This document shows, piece after piece, positions 43,425 to 56,599 of a DNA stretch of 64,000 nt; position 1 is the stretch's first letter; the number at the start of each line of letters is the position of its first letter. Both the position numbers and the translations under genes were made by a program. The notes below the pieces were generated by a model. That model was given only the letters and a program-made list of their open reading frames with translations, did no database searches and was not told the DNA's origin. Source of the DNA: Steromphala cineraria (Eukaryota > Mollusca > Gastropoda > Trochida > Trochidae); contig OU744721.1 in NCBI GenBank assembly GCA_916613615.1, positions 85,503,060 to 85,567,059 on the forward strand, written 5' to 3'.

Positions 43425-43780
43425 AGGGGCAGTAGCACGTTTTTATAGGGAATATAAGGTGATGTCAGGAAAATGAAAATAAATGGTTCCAATTGAAAGA
43501 CAATGTATTTAAACTAAATGGAGCAGTAATAATTCAAATATATAACGTTAACTTTAGCCAGGCCATTCCTTCTTCTTACACAAAATGAATTAAAGGTGTT
43601 CACAAAAAATGGCCGCCAATGGATTTTATGTGAATCTTCATACTTTGTTCTCTGACTATGGATGATTGACTTGTGTAATGAGATTTTTGACAATGTCAAA
43701 ATAAAACATTTAACATTAACGTACAATTTTCAGTGAAAAAAATAAAAGTTATAATTATCAAAAAACGTGCTCCTGCCCAT
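43425..43780. mobile_element. MITE copy, back to back with the previous one
   Basis: AGGGGCAGTAGCACGTTTTT to ACGTGCTCCTGCCCAT with TTAA on both sides; one TTAA is shared with the left neighbour, so one element landed in the other's flanking TTAA. Confidence 0.75.
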
Positions 43781-45810
43781 TTAAGGCAACTAACACTCAA
43801 GTGTGAACCCTAGAAAGATCCGAAAAAAACTAAAACTAGTTTGATGGATAAAAAATAGCTATTGGCTCTATATCTCAATAGTGTTCATATCTAATTTTGT
43901 TTAGGGGTTGACCATTGTGATTTCCCCCTTTAAATGGGCCACCACTTGAAATTCTTTATGTAGGCGTTGTGATTTTAGATACCGTATTTCTGAAATGGAA
44001 TTGGTTAAACATTCAAAGATAATGTAAAAAATTGTAATAGAACAACCCTTATTTAAGTAATATTGCTACCATATATTCCATTCATTATTTTGGGTATATG
44101 ATCCAAAGGTTCTCCAAGCCCTTTAAAGGGGTCACAGGCTCACCAAAACTGTACATTATAATCCTCACTTTTAAAAGATTTTACACAAGGTTTCAGCTTT
44201 AAGACCTCGTGCTTCTGGTAAAGAACAAAATACGTTTAAGGGCGTGGCCCCCATGGTCCTGATTAGGGGCCACAGGGCCAAAAGCTATAAACTATAATCA
44301 TCACTAGTCAAGGAGCCTGTACAGAAATTAAAATTATTAAAGTTCAAGCTTTTTAGGCCTTTTGCTTTTGGAGGAGAAGGCGAAAATGCATGCAGTTCAC
44401 CAACGGACGGACAGACACCATTCCATGTCATAAGCCCATTGGGCCTTACAGGCCTGATGAGCAAAAAATGCCAAAAAATTGGGATCAGATCTTTAACTGT
44501 AACGTATAAAGAAATTAATAAATAGTTATAGGAATAAAAATGATTCATATGACATTTACATATGAATATAAATATAAATATCAACATGAAAATAGAATCA
44601 TCACATTGTTTATTTGAGATGAAATGTGAAGCTGTCCTCCAGAATCTCATTATAGTTGTGATAAGATGTTGAATTTAGGTCAGAATAGACTTACAAATTT
44701 TATTTAGATTCAGTTGTTGATCGCATATTTGAATTTATACTCATTTCTTAGTGTTATATTCTGGTATTGAATATAACCAATTCAATTAAATTCAATGTTT
44801 ATGTTAACCTTTCATATGATATCTTTTTAAATCAGTTTACTTATGATGTTCAGGTAAATGTGATGATTAAATTGATTGAACATTAAACATTTAGAAACCT
44901 TTAAAATAAATAACAGAAGTAAATTCTGTCATAAATCTTGATTTGATTTGTGCTTTATTAGTTCAAACAAAACCATGCAGGTAGTTATAATATTTCAAAT
45001 AGAATTTGATGGTTAAAGAGGTAAAGACAATCATTGAGTTTAAACAAGGAATTTCAGTAGTAAAGTAATTATCATTTGGCCCGATAATCTCAGCATGCAC
45101 AAAAATAATTGAATGAGTGGAACTGCAGTGGACTTCATGACATGATATTTTCACTGAGTTCAAACGAAATTAAACAAAATTTTGGTAAGCAACTGTATAT
45201 TTATATACAAATGATTCTCATCCAGATTCACTTGATGGTGACAGATGCTTGACTTCGTTGTATGAAGAAGGGCTTTTGAAAATACTCATCATGAAGCAAA
45301 ATTATCAAAAGAATGTCAACAAGGGTCCGGATCAATATCTAGCTGTCAAGAATTGAATGGTTAAAATACATCTTTTTTGCATAAAGAGGTGGATAAGCCT
45401 CCGTCCCTGATTTAGATTTAGACCTGTTAAATTGATATTAAAATAGAATGGACACATTGAAATATAAGCCATCAAGTATATCTTGATATTTGCACATATT
45501 TGACATAATACAATCAGGATGGGCTAATATGGAAAGAGATTATCTTGAAAATGCCATGAGGTTTTAGACTCAATTTCTGATGAAATATCTTCATTGAATA
45601 TCCTAAACCCAATTTTGGAAAACATTCAGTTGTCTTTATACCAACTTCCAAAACTGAAATTCATTGATTGTTTGATTTTCATATTTGTTTGATAACATGT
45701 TATAATGATATTATGAATGACAGTTACACATTTTACATATTTGTTTTAAAGATATATTAAACTAATGTTCTCGTGAGGATTATTCTGTTTTCTCTGTTTC
45801 AATATTGTCA

Positions 45811-46135
45811 ATGATGCCTGTTGAGAAATGGATTGTACTAAAAGATGGTGGTAATTTTGTCAGCAGTATAGAACTGTACATGTACATGTAGTAATGTTTG
45901 GGGAAATGCTACACTTATTTTTCAGCGCCACCACCCATGGTACGCTTGTTCCGGCCGGTGAGCATAGGTTTCACTGCAATGTGTGCCCACAAAGGTATAT
46001 CAGGCTTTCTTCCTGCAAAAATAGTAGCTGTCATGAGATCAGGGAAATACTCTTGAAGACAGTGTTAAACCCCAAATTGCCCCTCGCCAATTCTCAAAAT
46101 AGGTTACATTTGAAATATGATCTCTTCATTAGTAA
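45811..46135. other. Unmatched piece within R3, SINE-like fragment
   Basis: Not present in the other copies. It contains a GC-richer stretch (GCGCCACCACCCATGG onward) and CTCTTGAAGACAGTGTTAAACC, a type of sequence often seen in dispersed animal SINE-like repeats. The frame at 45,894-46,166 has no recognisable domain and runs into R-type repeat, so it is not called. Confidence 0.3.
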
Positions 46136-46620
46136 ATTTGGAGCTCGGTTATTTTGTGAGTGGTAATTAGTGGTTAGGTTGTATTCACTACATGCGTCAT
46201 AAATGTCTCTGTATCTAGAATACTCTTCCTGTTTTAAGTTGAGATTCTCTTACAAAATACAGCTAAGCTTTTTGTGTAATTGACGTCCATTAACCCCGAT
46301 GATATTTCCATTTTTAAATAGCTATTAAGAATAACCATACGAAGGATACAGTCAATGGATAGTCAGACTTATTCCTCAAATTGTTTATAACTCAAATCAT
46401 GTGAATGGGTGACTTAAAGTCTCGGCTACATGATGAATTATGGTGACGTCTATTTCCTGAGGCAATATTGTAAGTCAAGAAAGATTTAGACAACTATCCT
46501 GTAGACAGTTATTGGAATTGACACTGTTTGATAAACTCCATCCAATCATATTAAGATAAGGTAAATTTGGAAATTGCAATACCTTTGATTCCACAACCTA
46601 CAACTAATACTTTTTTTGCC

Positions 46621-49218
46621 ATCCACATTTATTTTGTATTTTGACTTACGTGCATCCTGCTACATTAGCCTATTTATATCAGTATGTAGCATCATCCATG
46701 GAAAGTATCTATCAAGACAAAAGCTTCAGAAACCTTATAAAGACTGATCTACAATCATTTTATTCTTAAGCGTCTCCTTCATGTTGTGCTTTAAAAGGAC
46801 AATTCCTAATTTAGTAGGAAAGAATAAGCTGGAAATAAAGGATCTACCCACCTTAGGCTGTTAAATATTCATTTTACTATTGAGACTTTACTATGAAAAG
46901 TGTTGACTACGAATATTGAACTATATTGTTTTGTTACTACATTAAACATTTGTATGTTAATATATTACATCTCTTTAACGCAAAATATATCAAGTTCTAC
47001 TTTTCTGGTGTGTGTGTTCAATTATCAAATGATCAAGGAAAATCGTCCGTCTCTTTGTTACTAAGATTCTGCAACATGTAATGTTGATTAAACCTATATT
47101 ATAGATATATATTTCTTGACAGACATTTCATCAAATCAGAAGACAACTATGTAAATAAGGTGAAGTAATACGCTTTCTTAATAGCTCGACCTGTAAAATA
47201 TTCATATAAAAGGAATCATAAAGCATTCTTATGAAGAAAAAAACGGTTTATGAATTACAGTAAATGTATCTTTTTTTCTCTGAATCTTTTCAATAACTTG
47301 ATTATCTCAACGTTTTTATCTTGGTAAATTGATATTGTATCAGGTATATGTCAGTAAACTAACATGTATGTGAGAGACGCAAATTACCAGGAGTAACAGA
47401 ATAGTTAGAAAATCGTAGTCATCTTTGAAAGTAAGAAAACTTCCTTATCAATTTAAGGATGTCAATATGTTTTAAAGTTTTCACATATGACCAGCATACT
47501 GCTCTATATAAAGCTAATACTGATGTCTAGACTTCTTCTACAAAATTTGATTATCCATAACCTTCGATTGCGAGTTCCAAAATAGGCATTCGTTCTAACA
47601 TATGAAACGTCAATTTAAAAGTATATGATACTCTAGAAAACACTATCACGAACCCAACAGACGATTCATTGAATGTGAATGATCCTCCAACTTTAGTCTG
47701 CCTTCCAGGATCGCGGTTGAGAAATTACCACATGCCTTCAGGCATAATATCATTTAATGTGCTGTGGGTATTAGGGTGAGTTTTAAAGAAACATTTCCAT
47801 GAGTGGTGAAGGTGATATGCGAGAATAAGAAATGTATTTCCTGACCTCCTTTGATTGCAATTTGTATTGGTATACTGTTAAAATGATATTTTTTGTTTTA
47901 CAGAATGATTTGTGCCAACGTTTCATAAATGTTACATTGTTCACTACCTCGTTGGCATGCATCTCAAACACTGGAAACTATTATTCGATAGATTGATATG
48001 AACATGTGGTCATCTCTCCTAACACGTCCAAATATCTTCACAGTGATTGATTATGTATGTGATGGATCTACCTAACACGATTTATTGTGGCTACTTCTCA
48101 GATTAATTCTTACTATGTGAAATGTTGTGGATCTAAATGCTCATTTTCAACATGGATTAACTGCATGGATCACCAACTGCTCATTCATTTCATCGACATG
48201 TTTACAAAATGCACATTCAGGCCAGCAAATCTTTTTCTATTCATCTTCCGCAAGCTCAAATTCATCATCATCTTCATCGGCCGAATTTTATTAATGCATA
48301 TATACAAGGACGTCTTGATTTAAATAACAAATACAATCATGCCCAAAGTGAGGCATTTAGATCCTCATTCAGACTTTATAATTACAACTAGTCTGATTTT
48401 ACGACCGAAACGAGAGAATCGATGGTGAGATTTTGAGTAATCTGGTCTGTTTACAAACAAAGCAGATCCATAACAGTTCTGTTAACTAGTGAGAATAAAT
48501 CATTTGAATGTTAATTATGATGTAGCCCACAATTGATTTGTTGTAAGTTGATTCATTGAATGATGTTCAGGGGAATTGGATTGTGACAGTAAGATATTTT
48601 CATTCCAAAAACGAAAAAAGCATTAATTTAGTTAAGGCATAGTTATTCGAAACACATATCACTGTGATACGAACAACCCATTCAAAAATTACCTTTCCTT
48701 TTGCTAAAGAGGTTATTTGATATCTCATCAATAATCTGACAAATTATTGATATAACTGTACTTATTTGAATGTTCTCAACAATCCAAGTAAGGCTGTAAA
48801 TGCATATGTCCAAGACCACAGAAAAGAGATAATCTGCATATAACAACTCAAGTCATTCACTAAATCTTTACTATTTGCTAAGCCATTGATACTGTTATTC
48901 TGGGAATTAGGCCAGATGTCCTTAAGGATTTCTACAGGAACAGTTAGGGAAGAAGATTGAAGACAGAGTTGAACGATCAGTGTCTCTTCATTGCTGGTAA
49001 TTAGTTTTGCTGGCTACTGTCGGGCCCTTGATCTACATGGAATTACATCAGGCTATGCAAAATTCCTTTAAAAAATATATATTTCTCCAGCTAACATGGT
49101 TTTCACATCTAGTCTATTTAATGTAACTTGTTTTCATCAGTTGGTGATCAACGAGTCAAAAGATATTGTTCATAGTAAGGTATGAGTTACAAGCACATGC
49201 ACTGCATGAAAAGAAGTT
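46621..49218. other. Non-coding stretch
   Basis: AT-rich. 47,480-48,000 is the diverged partner of 5,370-6,000. No supported gene; frames at 47,783-47,971 and 48,087-48,391 have no domain features. Confidence 0.5.
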
Positions 49219-49309
49219 CTTTACAAGATATTTACAAAGGATTAAATATCTTGTAAAGTACTTATTTACAAGATATTTACAAAGATTAAAGTACTTATTT
49301 ACAAAAATA

Positions 49310-49440
49310 ATCAAGGTAATAAATATCTATTAAAGATGATATTTACAAGATATTTATTATTTTGTAAATGTTTGTAAAGGTTTGTATAGGTTTGTAAAGT
49401 TTTGTAAATATCATCTTTAATAGATATTTATTACCTTGAT
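49310..49440. repeat. Perfect 39-bp hairpin
   Basis: Arm 49,310-49,348 (ATCAAGGTAATAAATATC ... TTTACAA) is the exact reverse complement of 49,402-49,440. The 53-nt loop consists of TTTGTAAA-type words. Confidence 0.8.
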
Positions 49441-50236
49441 TAATTTTTACTTTGAAAAGTGATAATTGGCAAAATGTTGACTTTGCAAAGAAATAATTTG
49501 AAAAATGTTGACTTTGAAAAGTAACAATTGGTGAAAAGTTGACTTTGAAAAGTAATAATTTGAAAAATGTTGACTTTGAAAAGTAACAATTGGTGAAAAG
49601 TTGACTTCGAAAAGTAATAATTTGATGAAATGTTGACTTTGAAAAGATATAATTTGGTGAATGATGACTTTGTAAATAAATGATTTGTGAAATGTAGACT
49701 TTGAAAGAAATAATTTGATGAAATGTTGATTTTGAAAAGAATTAAGGTGAAATATTGACTTTGAAAGGTATTAATTTGAAGAAATGTTGGTTTTGGAAAT
49801 TAATGATTTGATGAAGTGTTTACTTTCAAAAGTAATAATTTGGTGAAATGTTGACTTTGAAAACTGATATGTTTGAAGAAGTGTTGACTTTGAAAAGAAA
49901 TAATTGGTGAAATGTTGACTTTCAAAAGAATTAATTTGATGAAATGTTGATTTTAAAAAGTTATTAGTTGATGAAATATTGAGTTTGAAGAGAAAAAATT
50001 ATGAAATGGTGACTTTGAAATAAATATTTTTTTGAACTGTTGACTTTCAAAAGAAATAATGGTGAAATGTTTACTTTGATATGTAATAATTTGATGAAAT
50101 GTTGACTTTGAAAATTAATAATTTGATGGAATGTTGATTTTGAAAAGAAATAATGGTGAAATGTTTACTTTGATAAGTAATAGTTTGGTGAAATGTTGAC
50201 TTTGAAATATATAATTTGATGAAATGTTGACTTTAA
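49441..50236 (+). repeat. Minisatellite, about 31-33 bp unit
   Basis: About 25 diverged units around TGTTGACTTTGAAAAG followed by TAATAATTTGATGAAA or close variants. It is interrupted at its right end by a MITE that inserted into a TTAA made from a unit. Confidence 0.85.
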
Positions 50237-50593
50237 AGGGGCAGTAGCACGTTTTTAGGGGGAATATAAGGTGATGTCACGAAAATGAAAATTAATGGTT
50301 CCAATTGAAAAACAATGTATTTAAACTAAATGAAGTAGTAATAATTCAAATGTATAAGGTAAAGTTTAGCCATGCGATGACATTTTCTTACACAAAATGA
50401 ATTAAAGGTGTTCACACAAAAATGGCCGCCAATAGATTTTATATGAATCTTCATACCTTGTCCTCTGACTATGGATGACTGGCTTTTGTAATGAGATTTT
50501 TGGCACTGTCAATATAATACATTTAGCAATAACTCACAATTATCAGTGAAATATCTTAAATATGAAATTATTAAAAAACGTGCTACTGCCCCT
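50237..50593. mobile_element. TTAA-flanked MITE, well preserved
   Basis: AGGGGCAGTAGCACGTTTTT at the left, the inverted form AAAAACGTGCTACTGCCCCT at the right, TTAA at 50,233-50,236 and 50,594-50,597. 357 bp, no coding capacity. Confidence 0.88.
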
Positions 50594-50609
50594 TTAAAAA
50601 GAAATAACA

Positions 50610-51808
50610 ATAATCTCAAAAACTATACCTGAATAAACAAACATTTATAAAGCAACTACCCGACAAATAAACTTGGCAAGTTTTCAATAAATGTTTTTCT
50701 TGGAGCATAAAATAGAAATCATCAATCTATCATCTGCTACCTGCTCTGACTCCAATACCCTCCTCGTTAAGTTAAACTACATCCAATTAACATAAATCTC
50801 AGATGACTAAACTGAATATACAAACACTTAACAAGCAACTACCCGACAATTAAACTGGCGAGTTTTCAATAAATGTTTAATTGGAGCATAAAATAGAAAC
50901 CATCAATCTATCTTCTGCTACCTGCTCTGACTCCAATACCCTCATCGTTAAGTTAAACTACGTCCAATTAACATTAATCTCAAAGACTATACCTGAATAA
51001 ACAAACATTTATAAAGCAACTACACGACAAATAAACTTGGCGAGTTTTCAATAAAAGTTTATCTTGGAGCATAAATTAGAAATCATCAATCCATCGTCTG
51101 CTACCTGCTCTGACTCCAATACCCTCCTCGTTAAGTTAAACTACATCCAATTAACATAAATCTCAGATGACTAACCTGAATATACGAACACTTAACAAGC
51201 ATCTTCCCGACAATTAAACTTGGCGAGTTTTCAATAAATGTTTATCTTGGAGCATAGAGAAGAAATCATCAATCCATCGTCTGCTACCTGCTCTGACTCC
51301 AATACCCTCCTCGTTAAGTTTAACGACATTCAATTAACAATAATCTCAGATGACTACACCTGAATATACAAACAATCAACAAGCAACTACCCGACAATTA
51401 AGCTTGGCGAGTTTTCAATAAATTTTAATTGGAGCATAAAATAGAAATCATCAATCCATCGTCTGCTACATGCTCTGACTCCAATACCCTCCTCGTTAAG
51501 TTAAACTACATCCAATTAACATTAATCTCAAAAACTATACCTGAATATACAAACATTTAAAAAGCAGCTTCCCGACGATTAAACTTGGCGAGTTTTCAAT
51601 AAATGTTTAATTGGAGCATAAAAAAGAAATCATCAATCTATCATCTGCTACCTGCTCTGACTCCAATACCCTCTTCGTTAAGTTAAACTACATCCAATTA
51701 ACATAAATCTCAGATGACTAACCTGAATATACAAACACTTAACAAGCATCTACCCGACAATTAAACTTGGCGAGTTTTCAATAAATGTTTATCTTGGAGC
51801 ATTGAGTA
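50610..51808 (+). repeat. 182-bp satellite array, about 6.6 units
   Basis: The landmark CTCTGACTCCAATACC recurs at 50,744, 50,925, 51,108, 51,291, 51,473 and 51,655, giving periods of 181-183 bp. Units differ by a few substitutions and small indels. Confidence 0.9.
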
Positions 51809-54091
51809 GAAGTTAACACTCATACAGAATGACAATATGAAATTCCAATTTCATTTTTTTTTTAAATTCTTAAAATGTTCTGAAATTGATCAAAGTTTAT
51901 TTTCAATTTATTCTAATATCAAATTATTATTGAATTATTGGCTATTTTGGGAGATGATAACTTTCATGAAATATTTAGTTTGAAGTTTAGTTTGATGTTG
52001 TTTAAAAGTTAACTTTGATAAATATGAAAAGTATGTTGTCTCTTTTTAATGTTTTTAGAATATATTTAAAGGGGCAGTAGCACGTTTTTAGGGGGAATAT
52101 AAGGTGATGTCAGGAAAATGAAAATTAATGGTTCCAATTGAAAGACAATGTATTTAAACTAAATGGAGCAGTAATAATTCAAATATTTAACGTAAAGTTT
52201 AGCCATGCGATTCCTTTTACTTACAGAAAATGAATTGAAGGTGTTTACACAAAAATGGCGGCCTATGTATTTTATGTGAATCTTCATACTTTGTCCTCCG
52301 ACTATGGATGATTGACTTGTGTAATGACATTTTTGACACTGTCAAAATAATACATTTAACATTAACTTACAATTATCACTGAAAATTTTAAAATATAAAA
52401 TTATCAAAAAACGTGCTACTGCCCCTTTAAAGATATTCTAATTCAGTTAACATTCCCAATGAAAAATAATCCTTCATTGAGTATATTATTGTAAGTGTAC
52501 AGTTAAACAATACGCTATACTGATTAGTGAATGAATGGTTTATTACCATGAAGATCACACAAAAAATGACATAGAAACAACAACAACAAATAAACATGTT
52601 TGATTATGGGAGCATGCGTAGACAGGTTTTGACACTCTTTCAAAATATCCACTGCAGTTGTTTATGTTCTTATGATATCAGTGATATAAACGTATCTAAA
52701 GATGGAAGTAATGAATATTATACATTGCTAAAAGATGGACAAACCATAATAAGATGAGCCACGTTGTCTTGTTAGCGAGCAAACAATGCTATTTTCATCA
52801 ATCTATGGATTGTTATTCACCCTCTCTTTCTCCAATACCTAAACAACATGCATTTAGCATAGTCTTAGATGACTTTTTTGAATGAACAAATAATAACAAT
52901 GCATCCGTCAATATTCATTAATTTACTCATTACCTCCGAAATATATGTGGCAAATTAGGGTGATCCTCCTCGTGAGGGCCACATATCTCTCAATAAGAAA
53001 GTTCACATATATAAGTCGCTTGCAAGCACCTCTTGTCTTATCGCTTCTACTTGTATTGCAATGAGGTCACTTCGGTGATGTAGTTTGATGTATTTACCAC
53101 ATCGTCATCAAATGAATTCAGTGTCTTTTGACCAATCATCAATAAAAGTCGAATCTAGATTTTACTACGGGTTTGATTCTCCCGCGAATAAATATCTAAT
53201 CAGGCTCTAAAAATTAAATCACTATCATAATAGATTGACCTTGAAATAACACTGTCTCAAGATGCACGCCACTGATTGAAGCATAGCAACCGTAGAACAA
53301 ACAAGTGCATATGCTTTCATCGGACAAAAGTCTTCATGTAGCCACACCCCTGTTCAATACCCATTGAAACACCGTCTATTCCATGCCCACAGTTTTCTTT
53401 TTTTACTTAATATTTGCGTTTTTGCACAATATCCTCTTTGCATCTGTTATTCTGTCATGTGAAGGTGGAATGTTGTTTTTGCATTCTGAATTAATTTTTC
53501 AAAGTAGAGATTTAAGTACGTAAAATGTATCATACAGGTTCCCTTTTAAGTTGAGTATGTAATAATGTGACATTCTACATAAAAGGTTTAATAAGATGTT
53601 TGTGGGTTCAATAACATTTCAATAGGTCAATTAGAGCAAAATTTAGTTTTTTATCTTTTGTTGAATGTCTCACACCATCTCGGATCTGACATTACTAATA
53701 CAAAATACATATGTTACATCATATGCAGAATTCATACAGGGACAAAAGGATATAGATATAACTACAATAAGTCAATCTGTTTAAGCTGTAAAGTTACAGG
53801 ACTTGCTCACCAGAAATATAGAACACGCCCATCACGTGTAAACAGATTTAGGATATATTTACAAGCATTCGTATATAACAAGATATTTTTCAAAATAAGC
53901 ATGTCAACCACATCAACTTTATTTCAAAGTAACCATTTCATCAAAAGTATCATCTCTCAATATAGCCAATAATTATGATGCATCTACTTTGGAAATCACT
54001 TGTGAACAATATAACAACTTCAGTGTCAACAACTTCCTAATTTCAAATATATTTGAAAGTCAGAACTCATATTTTCATTTTGTATGAGTAT
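51809..54091. other. Centre of the foldback-like structure
   Basis: AT-rich, non-coding apart from the nested MITE at 52,070-52,426. The frame at 53,658-53,972 shows no domain or compositional support. Confidence 0.45.
52070..52426. mobile_element. TTAA-flanked MITE, well preserved
   Basis: 357 bp, same ends as the 50,237 copy, TTAA at 52,066-52,069 and 52,427-52,430. Interior very similar to the 50,237 copy. Confidence 0.88.
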
Positions 54092-54460
54092 TGATTTTTA
54101 CTCTAAACTCCAAGATATACATTTAGTGAAAACTCGCCAAGCTTAATTGTCGTGTACTTGCTTGTTAAGTGTTTGTATATTCAGGTATAGTCATGTGAGC
54201 TTTATGTTAATTGAATGTCGTTTAACTTAGCGAGGAGGGTATTGGAGTCAGAGCAGGTAGCAGACGATAGATTGATAATTGTTACTCTATAATCCAAGAT
54301 ATACATTTAGTGAAAACTCGCCAAGCTTAATTGTCGGGTAGTTGCTTGTTGATTGTTTGTATATTCAGGTATAGTCATCTGAGATTATTGTTAATTGAAT
54401 GTCGTTTAACTTAACGAGGAGGGTATCGGAGTCAGAGCATGTAGGATAACTGATTGGAAC
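54092..54460 (-). repeat. 182-bp satellite, two inverted units
   Basis: GGAGTCAGAGCA at about 54,246 and 54,427 (181 bp apart) is the reverse complement of the landmark of the plus-oriented array; full units match (AAAACTCGCCAAGCTTAATT opposite AATTAAGCTTGGCGAGTTTT). Confidence 0.85.
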
Positions 54461-54719
54461 ATAAAATCTTGAAATTCTATTTCTTATGATTATATCTAAA
54501 CAATCAACAATTACGGTTGATTAATTAATTAACAAATATGTTGTATTAAGTAGATGATTTGATTAAAAGAAATCATCAATTCATTGATTCAACCTATTTC
54601 TCAAAATCATTAGATAAATCATGTTAACTATTTAATACTTGGTTTTTCTAACAATAGGTCTACATCAGGTAGAGAATGCACCAAATGACGAAAAACCTCT
54701 CAATCTTTCATTATTGTCT

Positions 54720-54957
54720 ACTCTTATGCCTGGGTGAGGATCCGGTGGGGTATCCGGCGCCGTATCAACTTTACTATCTTAATTCATTAGTTACTACTTA
54801 GTTAGTTAGTACTTAAAATAACAATGTACATTCTCCATATGTATCTACACTGCAATCACCGTCCACCTGTATCACTTTTTGTATCACTTTATGTAACCGC
54901 CGATAAGTTGTGTAACTTAAGGTTAATAAAGAATTGAATTGAATTGAATTGAAATTG
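54720..54957 (+). mobile_element. 3' tail of a truncated non-LTR retrotransposon
   Basis: A GC-richer stretch leads to TTAAGGTTAATAAAG and a short tandem tail of GAATT units (54,933-54,957). A simple-repeat tail after AATAAA is typical of LINE 3' ends. No reverse transcriptase coding is left. Confidence 0.5.
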
Positions 54958-54976
54958 ACAATTTATAATACCTACT

Positions 54977-55106
54977 ATATATTTAACGTTTAAACACATT
55001 TAGACTAAACAAGTTTTAAAGATCTATTGCAGTATAAGGTGTTTTATGTATCCGTCAAGAAACTAATGATGGACACCTCGCCGACAGGAAATTAAAAACT
55101 GCAACA
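54977..55106 (+). repeat. Direct repeat, first copy (about 130 bp)
   Basis: AACAAGTTTTAAAGATCTAT and GATGGACACCTCGCCGACAG recur at 55,733-55,866. The roughly 630 bp between is non-coding and includes a GC-richer CGCGCGGGTGTGACG patch. Confidence 0.65.
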
Positions 55107-55732
55107 ACCGCTAACCTCGATCACTTTTCGATTTACTTTCAAAGATATTTCAACTAAATAAGAACTGGGTGTGCTTTTTGTCAATTTGTCCAATAAACAC
55201 CTTCAATTAGCTTTTTATTAAGACTGCGTAATTAACGGCTGTAAAAAACCTACCTGAGATAGGGGCCATAAAACTCGCGCGGGTGTGACGTAATAAACAG
55301 ACTATATAGAGTAGTGCATCATTAATTGAACTGAAATACCGCCTTAAATAATTGTTTATTTACAAGTGATGTTGATATCTTTATTACTTCAAACGTTTAA
55401 TAGTGTTACATCGTCAAATGACTAATCCAACTGAGTGTTTAACATTTTCTGAAAATCGTTAATGAATGGATTTATTTGGGGATCTCGTTAAGATAGATGT
55501 ATAGAGCTCGTTGTAATCATTCTGTATATATGACGTCTCAAAAATGGCGTGTGACCAGTCATGCATTCACGGGTCTGTCGCGAGACAGATCTAGCTGCCC
55601 ATCAAGTCGGCATTCAAAAACGGCTTTAGTTACTAAACTGAACATAATTGAGTATCAACCTTTGACACACTATAAAATATTTAATCAGACATACTTATAT
55701 TCAAAAGAAAATAGCAACATATGTTTGTGGTT

Positions 55733-55866
55733 ATATGATGTTTAACATTTAAACACATTTACACTCAAACAAGTTTTAAAGATCTATTGCAGTGTAAGGT
55801 GTTTATTTTAACGTCAATAAACCATTGATGGACACCTCACCGACAGGAAGTTAAAAACTGCAATGA
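55733..55866 (+). repeat. Direct repeat, second copy
   Basis: Partner of 54,977-55,106 with scattered differences. Confidence 0.65.
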
Positions 55867-56059
55867 GATATTTTTTTAATTATTTTATTATTGTGTCACG
55901 CAAATGTTGACATGTCGTATACATAAAAAATAGCACCATATACATAAAACAACATTTGCCCGGCATACAAGATGGTCGATCCCAATGAACAGTGCTAGGG
56001 TAGGCTTTTACGCTGAGAGTTGATCCAGGCGTTGAACCATGAAGCATATCAAGCATGAG

Positions 56060-56560
56060 CTAACGGCATTGCCATTCAATACACAATCAACATCTTAATT
56101 AATGAGATATTCCAACAGGTGTATTCGTTAAGCTACCAACAAGTGAGGGGAATTTAACTTCTAGTAAGCTGTTTGGATTCCTCAAATCAGTGATTTTTCA
56201 CAAACTAAAGACAACAGTAAACATTTCCAGTATCTCATGATAAATTTTTCATCAAAAATTGTTTCAACGAAATCACCATTACAAATCTTCATTCAACAAC
56301 ACAATGGATTTTATAAGTCTATGTTTTACAAAATGTCAACATTTGAAATTATAAAATTTTCCTTAAAAGTTAATATTCCATCTGAAAAATTAAACCCATT
56401 AAATGCGTAATGAATACATCGAACTGATTATGTAACAGTATTGTCACTCAATAGACAATCAACACCTTGACTAATGAGTTATTTAGCAAGTGTATTCGTT
56501 AAGCTACAACCTAATGAGTGGAAATAATTTCCAACAAGCTGTTTTCATTTTTCAACACTG
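56060..56560 (+). repeat. Pair of diverged direct repeats
   Basis: The segment near 56,078-56,180 (ACAATCAACATCTTAATTAA, GTGTATTCGTTAAGCTAC) recurs near 56,452-56,550 in the same orientation with the same internal spacing. Confidence 0.5.
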
Positions 56561-56599
56561 TATTTATTATTCATATTAGCTAAAATAAGGAAATTATCA

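Larger units (their letters stand above)
37310..46620 (+). repeat. Long non-coding repeat, copy R3
   Basis: Starts ATAAGCAAGTTTACGGGGTC, the same as R4 at 58,832. 37,440-39,600 matches R1; 39,960-41,120 matches R1 and R4; 41,120-43,780 matches R2 and R4; 43,785-45,810 matches R2; 46,136-46,620 matches the R1 segment split by the Polinton. Private features: a MITE at 37,780, an inverted insert at 39,600-39,960, an inversion at 41,225-41,885 and an unmatched piece at 45,811-46,135. No conserved gene seen. Confidence 0.7.

Noticed and set aside
44285..44650. 121-residue minus-strand frame
   Set aside because: Lies across the dispersed repeat with the GGACGGAC motif and is broken in the matching R2 copy; no domain.
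49441..51808. Regular repeats considered as a CRISPR array
   Set aside because: Units are contiguous tandem repeats without unique spacers, in a eukaryotic setting with no cas genes.
53658..53972. 104-residue plus-strand frame
   Set aside because: AT-rich chance frame, no motif, no promoter or conserved partner.
54977..55866. LTR retrotransposon
   Set aside because: Repeats lack TG...CA ends and flank only about 630 bp of non-coding DNA.
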